Positions 59,415 through 64,000 of a stretch of DNA of 64,000 bases are shown piece by piece. A program made the position numbers and the translations under genes. Each line of letters begins with the position of its first letter. Within the stretch, counting starts at the first letter, position 1. Under the pieces are notes generated by a model, which worked only from the letters and a program-made list of their open reading frames with translations, had not been told where the DNA came from and searched no databases. This DNA comes from Methylobacterium sp. WSM2598 (GTDB lineage: Bacteria > Pseudomonadota > Alphaproteobacteria > Rhizobiales > Beijerinckiaceae), in NCBI RefSeq assembly GCF_000379105.1, contig NZ_KB900609.1, positions 3,407,100 to 3,471,099 of the forward strand, given 5' to 3'.

Positions 59415-59618
59415 GTGTCGGATGTCGAGATGCGTTCGAATTTGACGTTCAAGGGCCGCGGCAGCGCCTCCCTGGTCGGGGACAGGATTGTCCTGCACGT
59501 GTGTCCGCTGTGCTCGCAGCGGAACATCGCGGCCGTGGCCCCGCAGGGCCGGTGCGCCTGGTGCGACTACGTCCCCGATCCGCGCGACATCGAACTGACG
59601 GAGAGCGAGATCGCCTGA
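59415..59618 (+). CDS. Small zinc-ribbon protein (67 aa)
   Basis: A GTG at 59415 with GTGGAG eight bases upstream starts SDVEMRSNLTFKGRGSASLV; CPLCSQRN and CAWCDYVPDP give two CxxC pairs, so it should bind one zinc. It lies between two pseudogenes. Not recognised. Confidence 0.55.
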   Translation: MSDVEMRSNLTFKGRGSASLVGDRIVLHVCPLCSQRNIAAVAPQGRCAWCDYVPDPRDIELTESEIA

Positions 59619-59769
59619 GGGGTGCGCGGCGCCCGCGCAGGCGGACGGGGCGCCGCGTCTCCTCGAAGCCGGCCCCGTCCCACGGCCGTTGCGGGACGAC
59701 ACCCTGAGTGAGCATCCAGGAAGGGGCGCGCTGCGGAGCCCCTGCGGGGAGGCGGCGCATGGCAGACCC

Positions 59770-60354
59770 CGACATCCGCGATTTCCCGATCGGAGGCGGA
59801 GCGCGGGCGGGCGCGGATCTGGGAGGTCGACCGGGCCATGGGCTTGTCGCGCATTTTCGCGAGCGGCCTGCGCAACCCCGCCGGCCTCGATTTCGAGCCG
59901 CGAACCGGGGCACTCCGGGCCATCGTCGACGAGCGGGACGAGATCGGGCCGAACCTCGACCCGGACTATCGCACCTCGGCGCGCGAGGGCGCCCTCCACG
60001 GCTGGCCCGACAGCGATGACGGCCAGCACGTCGGCCCGTGCCGCGAGCCGCAGCGGCCCGACCTCGTCGCGACCGCGGTCGAGCCGGACGACGCGCTGAG
60101 TTCGCACCTCGCCCCGCTCGGGCTCGCCGTCTCGCGCTCGGAGGCCCTCCCGCCGGAATGCCGGGGCGGCGCCTTCGTGGGCGAGCACGGCAGCTGGGAC
60201 CGGCGCGACCTCGGCGGCGACAAGCTCGTGCCCGTGCCCTTCGCGCATGGGCGGCCGAGGGCGGCGGCGCGGGACGGCCCGTGGGCGTCGCCGTCGACCC
60301 GCGCGGCGCACGCCTCGTCGCGCACGACGTCGGCGACGCCGCGTGGCGCGTGAC
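59770..60354 (+). pseudogene. Remnant of a PQQ-type sugar (sorbosone) dehydrogenase
   Basis: The frame includes SRIFASGLRNPAGLDFEPRT, VDERDEIGPNLDPDYRT, QRPDLVATAVEPDDALSSHL and GGAFVGEHGSWDRRDLGGDK, the C-terminal half of this beta-propeller family. A frameshift near 60270 moves the ending to RPVGVAVDPRGARLVAHDVG then DAAWRVT. The N-terminal half is missing. It has no active product. Confidence 0.75.
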
Positions 60355-60506
60355 GCCGAGCCCGGCCGACCATGAGCCGGCCCTCCGGCGCGGGGGCGCC
60401 CGGTTCGCGCCGGCTCACACGGGATCCGGTTGATCACAGCGGATCACGAGCCCGCGCGGCGCTTGAGCCCAATCCGCCGTCCCGAAGGGATCAAGCGGAT
60501 GTGCCA

Positions 60507-61754
60507 TCAGAAGGCGATCTGCAGGCGCACCTGCCCGATCTCGGCCTCGGCCGGGCGGCCGGTCGCGGCCGGATCGGCCCAGGCGTGGACGTAGTTCGCC
60601 ATCACGCGCAGGAAGGGCTCGGGATACCAGTTGACTCCGACCGTCACGTCCCGCTGGCGGCCTCCGCGGATGTCGCGGTCGGTGAGGTCGACCGCCGCGA
60701 CGCGCACCGCCAGTTCGACGACGCCCGGGCCGCCCCGCGACACGCGCTGGCCGCCCTCCGGCGCGACGCGCTTGAACAGGCCGATCTCGGTCGCCGTGTC
60801 GGCCTCCACGACGTAGCGCGGCGCCTTCCCGTTCACGACCCAGGCGGCGTAGACGTAGCCGCCCCGGAAGGCGACGTCGCGCCCGGCCGTCCGCTCGACG
60901 CGCGTGGCGATGACCTCGGCCTGCACCCGCAGCGGGCCCTGCGCCCAGGCCGCTTCGAGGCCGAGCCGCCCGACCGCCCGCGCCTGCGCGATCACGTCCG
61001 TGTCGACGAGGCTCTCGCGGAACAGGACGCTCTCGGGCGTGGTGCCGAAGGACAGGGCCGGCCCGCCCCGGTCCAGGCCGCGGTAGCTGCCGGCGATCCC
61101 GAGATGCAGGACGCGATCCTGCGCCAGGATCGGCGCCGCGGTCGCCCGCAGCGTGCCGGCGACGCCGCCGCGCCCGACATCCGCGTTGACGTTGCCGCCG
61201 TACACGCCCGCGGCGAGCGTCCAGTTCCGGCCATGCGTGCCGAGCGCCAGGCCCGTGTCCCGCCCGGGCGCGAACGTGTCGGCGAGCGAGCGCTCCATGA
61301 AGGTCGTGTCGTTGTTCGAGATCAGCTGCTCGAGGCTGAACGGCTCCTTGAAGTTGCCGACCGTCAGCGTCCACGAGGGCATGCCCGCGGCGACGGGCGC
61401 GCCCTTGTAGCTGAGCAGCAGGTTGTTGATCGGCGTCGCGGCGCTGGCCGGATCGTATTGCAGGTTGAGGATCAGGTTTCGGCCGAAGGTGAGCTTCGGC
61501 TCGATCCAGAGGCGGCGGAGATCGGCCGCGACCGGGAATTCGTTGGTCAGGGCCCGGCTGCCGCCCGCGCCGAAATCGGCGTGCAGCCGCCCGCCGAGTT
61601 CGAACCGGACCGCGTCGTCGGGGCCGCGCACGGTCAGGCCGCTCTCGTCGAGCGTCGCCCGCGGCGCGCGCTCCTGCGCCAGCGCCGGCGCGCAGGCGAG
61701 GAGGATGATCGCGCCCCAGGCGCCTTCGCGCCCCCTGCCTGCCCGCCGCGCCAT
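60507..61754 (-). CDS. Phosphate-selective porin O/P family outer-membrane protein
   Basis: The 415-aa protein has a signal peptide (GAWGAIILLACAPALAQ), DDAVRFELGGRLHADFGAGG, LRRLWIEPKLTFGRNLILNL, and GNFKEPFSLEQLISNNDTTF, typical of OprO/OprP porins. It ends in Phe after alternating residues (EIGQVRLQIAF), as outer-membrane barrels do. It probably imports phosphate or other anions. The start at 61754 places the signal peptide at the N-terminus. Confidence 0.85.
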   Translation of the reverse strand: MARRAGRGREGAWGAIILLACAPALAQERAPRATLDESGLTVRGPDDAVRFELGGRLHADFGAGGSRALTNEFPVAADLRRLWIEPKLTFGRNLILNLQYDPASAATPINNLLLSYKGAPVAAGMPSWTLTVGNFKEPFSLEQLISNNDTTFMERSLADTFAPGRDTGLALGTHGRNWTLAAGVYGGNVNADVGRGGVAGTLRATAAPILAQDRVLHLGIAGSYRGLDRGGPALSFGTTPESVLFRESLVDTDVIAQARAVGRLGLEAAWAQGPLRVQAEVIATRVERTAGRDVAFRGGYVYAAWVVNGKAPRYVVEADTATEIGLFKRVAPEGGQRVSRGGPGVVELAVRVAAVDLTDRDIRGGRQRDVTVGVNWYPEPFLRVMANYVHAWADPAATGRPAEAEIGQVRLQIAF

Positions 61755-62067
61755 GAACCGCCCCCCGCCGGCATCCTTCCGGGCCGCTGCCCCTCCGCAG
61801 CCTGCCTCCCGTCCGCGCGCCGCGGATTCACCTGGGTGAGGGCAGCCGTGATTTGCGCGCCCCCTTGCAGGAATGCAGCACCGTGGTCCGGGCGGGGCGT
61901 CCCGGGCCGCGCGCCCACTCATCACCCAAGGAAATCCGGCGTGCGGGGACCCGGCCCCAGGGATGTCCGCGTCGGATCTGCCCCCGTGCGGCCGCGCACT
62001 GGCCATTCGCCCCGGCGCGATCGATGATCAGGCTCGGTTCGGACCCTGCATGGGCCGGGAGAGACAG

Positions 62068-62931
62068 ATGCGGATACCTGCGACGGTCGCGCTCGCGGCG
62101 GGCGCCGCCCTGGTTGTGCTGCCCCTCGTCTTGGGCTCGTGGTACACGATCGACCAGACGGAGCGCGGCGTCGTGCTCCGCAACGGCGCCATCCACGCCG
62201 TGGCGCAGCCGGGGCTCGGTTTCAAGCTCCCCTTCGTCGACAGCGTCGCCAGGATCCCGGTGCGCAACCAGCTGCTCCGCTGGGAGAGGCTGGAGGGCTA
62301 CAGCCACGACCAGCAGACCGCCCATTACATGATCTCCGTGAACTACCAGTTCGAGTCCGGGCGCGTGGCGGAGGTCTACGCCGATTACGGCGGGGCGGAC
62401 GCGGCCGTGGCGCGGCTGCTGACCCCGCTCGTGCTCAAGCAGTCAAAGGTGGTGATCGGCCGCTTCACCGCGCAATCCGTGATCCAGGACCGCGCCCGGC
62501 TCAACGCCGAGATCACCGACGCGATCCAGAAGGCGGTGAGCGGGCCGATCACGGTCACGGGCGTCAACGTCGAGGACATCAAGTTCTCGCCGGCCTACGA
62601 GAAATCGATCGAGGACCGGATGCTGGCCGAGGTCGAGGTGCTGCGCCTGCGCCAGAACGCGGAGCGCGAGAAGGTGCAGGCCCAGATCACCGTGACCAAG
62701 GCCACCGCCGACGCCGACGCGGTCCGCGCGCAGGCCCAGGCCCAGGCCGAGGCGATCCGGATCAAGGGGATGGCGGAGGCCGAGGCGATCCGCGCCCGCG
62801 GCGACGCCCTGCGCGACAATCCGAGCCTCGTCACCCTCGTCCAGGCCGAGCGCTGGGACGGCAGGCTGCCGAGCACCATGGTGCCGGGCGGGACGCTGCC
62901 GATGCTCGCGCTGAGCGGGAATGCCAAGTAG
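62068..62931 (+). CDS. SPFH/prohibitin-family membrane protein
   Basis: An N-terminal membrane anchor (VALAAGAALVVLPLVLGSW) precedes the SPFH domain: IDQTERGVVLRNGAIHAVAQ, VNYQFESGRVAEVYADYGGA, KVVIGRFTAQSVIQDRARLN and VEDIKFSPAYEKSIEDRMLA. An alanine/glutamine-rich coiled coil follows (QAQAQAEAIRIKGMAEAEAI). Family members form large membrane-bound rings or control proteases such as FtsH. At 287 aa it has the usual length. The start at 62068 has GGGAGAGAC upstream. Confidence 0.9.
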   Translation: MRIPATVALAAGAALVVLPLVLGSWYTIDQTERGVVLRNGAIHAVAQPGLGFKLPFVDSVARIPVRNQLLRWERLEGYSHDQQTAHYMISVNYQFESGRVAEVYADYGGADAAVARLLTPLVLKQSKVVIGRFTAQSVIQDRARLNAEITDAIQKAVSGPITVTGVNVEDIKFSPAYEKSIEDRMLAEVEVLRLRQNAEREKVQAQITVTKATADADAVRAQAQAQAEAIRIKGMAEAEAIRARGDALRDNPSLVTLVQAERWDGRLPSTMVPGGTLPMLALSGNAK

Positions 62932-63587
62932 CAGAGGAGCAGTGGAGCAGGGCCGCGCGCGCAGCCGAGCCGGCCGGCGCGGCCGCGGAAGGGTGGTCGC
63001 GTCAGGGCCGCACAGCCGTTGATCGCGGTCCTTCTCGGAGGCGCCGCCTCACTTCCCGCACGCGCGACGGAGCGCCGGGATCCTTCGCCGCCAGTCCGGC
63101 GGCACCGCGGCGCGCCGCGGTCCGGCCGCCGACCCGGCCCAGCTCCGAGCGGCCGGCGATCGCCCGGCCGGCGATCGCCCGGCCGGCGCGCAATCGGCGC
63201 CGGGCCGCGCGATCCCCGGATTGACAAATCGCGCCCGTCGCCGCAATGTCCATCTGGTATACAGTCGACCTGATACAAAAAGCAGGCCGGCGCGAGACCC
63301 TTCCGGCGCTTCGGCGCCCGGGGGAGGCGCCGAGAACCCGCAGCGCCGGAGGAACGCCGATGTCAGACGCCCATTCACCGCCTCCCGCGTGAGCTGCCGC
63401 GGCCCGCGCCCGTGAGGGCCGGCCCGCCTCCGCCTTCCGGCCGCCGCGCCGCCCGCCCTGGGCGCCGTCGAGATCGGCCGCACGCGGCGCGCCCGCGCCC
63501 CAGACCGGCGCCCCGCGCCCAGACCCTACGCCGCCGGGACCGACCGCGCCCGGCCTGCCCAACCCAACAAGCACCAGGGGACCCCCG
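62932..63587. promoter_or_regulatory. Leader region of oxc with tandem repeats and a possible GntR-type site
   Basis: No gene is convincing. GGCCGGCGATCGCCC is repeated exactly at 63151 and 63166 with a partial third copy at 63181. CTGGTATACAG at 63254-63264 followed by CTGATACAAAA resembles the near-palindromic targets of GntR/FadR-type regulators. The next gene is 320 bases downstream, so a long leader is implied. Confidence 0.4.
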
Positions 63588-64000
63588 ATGGAAACGACCG
63601 TCAAGACGCAGGCCGAGCCGGCTCCCGACACCCTGCCGACCTCGTACGGGGCCGCCGCGCCCGCCGCGTCGGTGCAGAGCGAGCCGGAGCTGACGGACGG
63701 CTTCCACCTCGTCATCGACGCGCTCAAGCTCAACGGCATCGACACGATCTACGGCGTGCCGGGCATTCCGATCACCGATCTCGGCCGCCTCGCCCAGGCC
63801 GCCGGCATGCGGGTGATCTCCTTCCGGCACGAGCAGAATGCCGGCAACGCGGCCGCGATCGCGGGCTTCCTCACCAAGAAGCCGGGCATCTGCCTGACGG
63901 TCTCGGCGCCGGGCTTCCTCAACGGGCTCACCGCGCTCGCCAACGCCACCACCAACTGCTTTCCGATGATCCTGATCAGCGGCTCCTCGGAGCGCGAGAT
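63588..64000 (+). CDS. oxc: Oxalyl-CoA decarboxylase (5' part, cut by window end)
   Basis: The 137 visible codons contain [55 protein letters not shown] and [20 protein letters not shown] then [13 protein letters not shown], the N-terminal thiamine-diphosphate-binding domain with the catalytic Glu in FRHEQ. The enzyme converts oxalyl-CoA to formyl-CoA in oxalate use. An unusual 30-residue Ala/Pro-rich N-terminal extension precedes the core. The start ATG follows CAGGGGACCCCCG. Confidence 0.95.
   Translation, partial: METTVKTQAEPAPDTLPTSYGAAAPAASVQSEPELTDGFHLVIDALKLNGIDTIYGVPGIPITDLGRLAQAAGMRVISFRHEQNAGNAAAIAGFLTKKPGICLTVSAPGFLNGLTALANATTNCFPMILISGSSERE

Overview
The window is high-GC DNA whose content points to a Methylobacterium/Methylorubrum-type alphaproteobacterium. 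It holds a lanthanide-type PQQ alcohol dehydrogenase with its XoxJ/MxaJ-like partner, a MucR/Ros regulator, HWE-family histidine kinases, a phosphate-selective porin and, at the right edge, an oxalyl-CoA decarboxylase. The genus is inferred from gene content only.

The layout is a tandem array of integrated elements. (A) Positions 1 to about 22.7 kb are one arm of a prophage or phage-like element. A leftward replication operon (replication initiator, DnaB, MT-A70 methylase, RuvC-like nuclease, GapR-like protein, MucR) is followed by a divergent XRE/CI-type switch with palindromic operators, then a rightward operon (YdaS-like, YqaJ exonuclease, RecT), a toxin-antitoxin pair, a DUF1643 protein, an excisionase-like protein and a tyrosine integrase. 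No capsid or tail genes are in the window. Several genes are interrupted by single-base frameshifts. (B) About 22.72 to 54.39 kb is an island of about 31.7 kb. It opens with a second tyrosine recombinase and is bounded by copies of a tRNA 3' end (ATCCTGGCGCCCCAGCCAA). (C) About 54.39 to 56.5 kb is a remnant with an FkbM methyltransferase, IS66 debris, a decayed integrase tail and a third, degenerate copy of the tRNA end. (D) From 56.5 kb on is chromosome-like DNA with two small low-GC genes, a broken HWE kinase, a broken sugar dehydrogenase, a porin, an SPFH protein and the start of oxc.

Island B has two striking parts. Next to the integrase lies a divergent pair: a DnaX-like clamp loader with a long extra C-terminal domain, and a protein that looks like a remote beta sliding clamp. 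Four hairpins sit in the gap between the integrase and this pair. This looks like an island-specific replication or processivity module. At the right end an overlapping leftward gene set encodes a PQQ alcohol dehydrogenase with the extra lanthanide-ligand Asp, its periplasmic binding partner, cytochromes c, a caa3-type oxidase (CoxB-A-C) and CtaG, so substrate oxidation and oxygen reduction travel together. Between them are a coupled Crp/HWE-kinase/response-regulator cassette, IS256 and IS110 elements, an ADP-ribosylglycohydrolase, a two-gene low-GC operon of unknown function, a PD-(D/E)XK-like protein and decaying accessory genes.

All family names come from reading motifs and overall sequence character, with no database search. 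Starts were chosen from ribosome-binding-site-like sequence, stop/start overlaps and the point where protein-like sequence begins.
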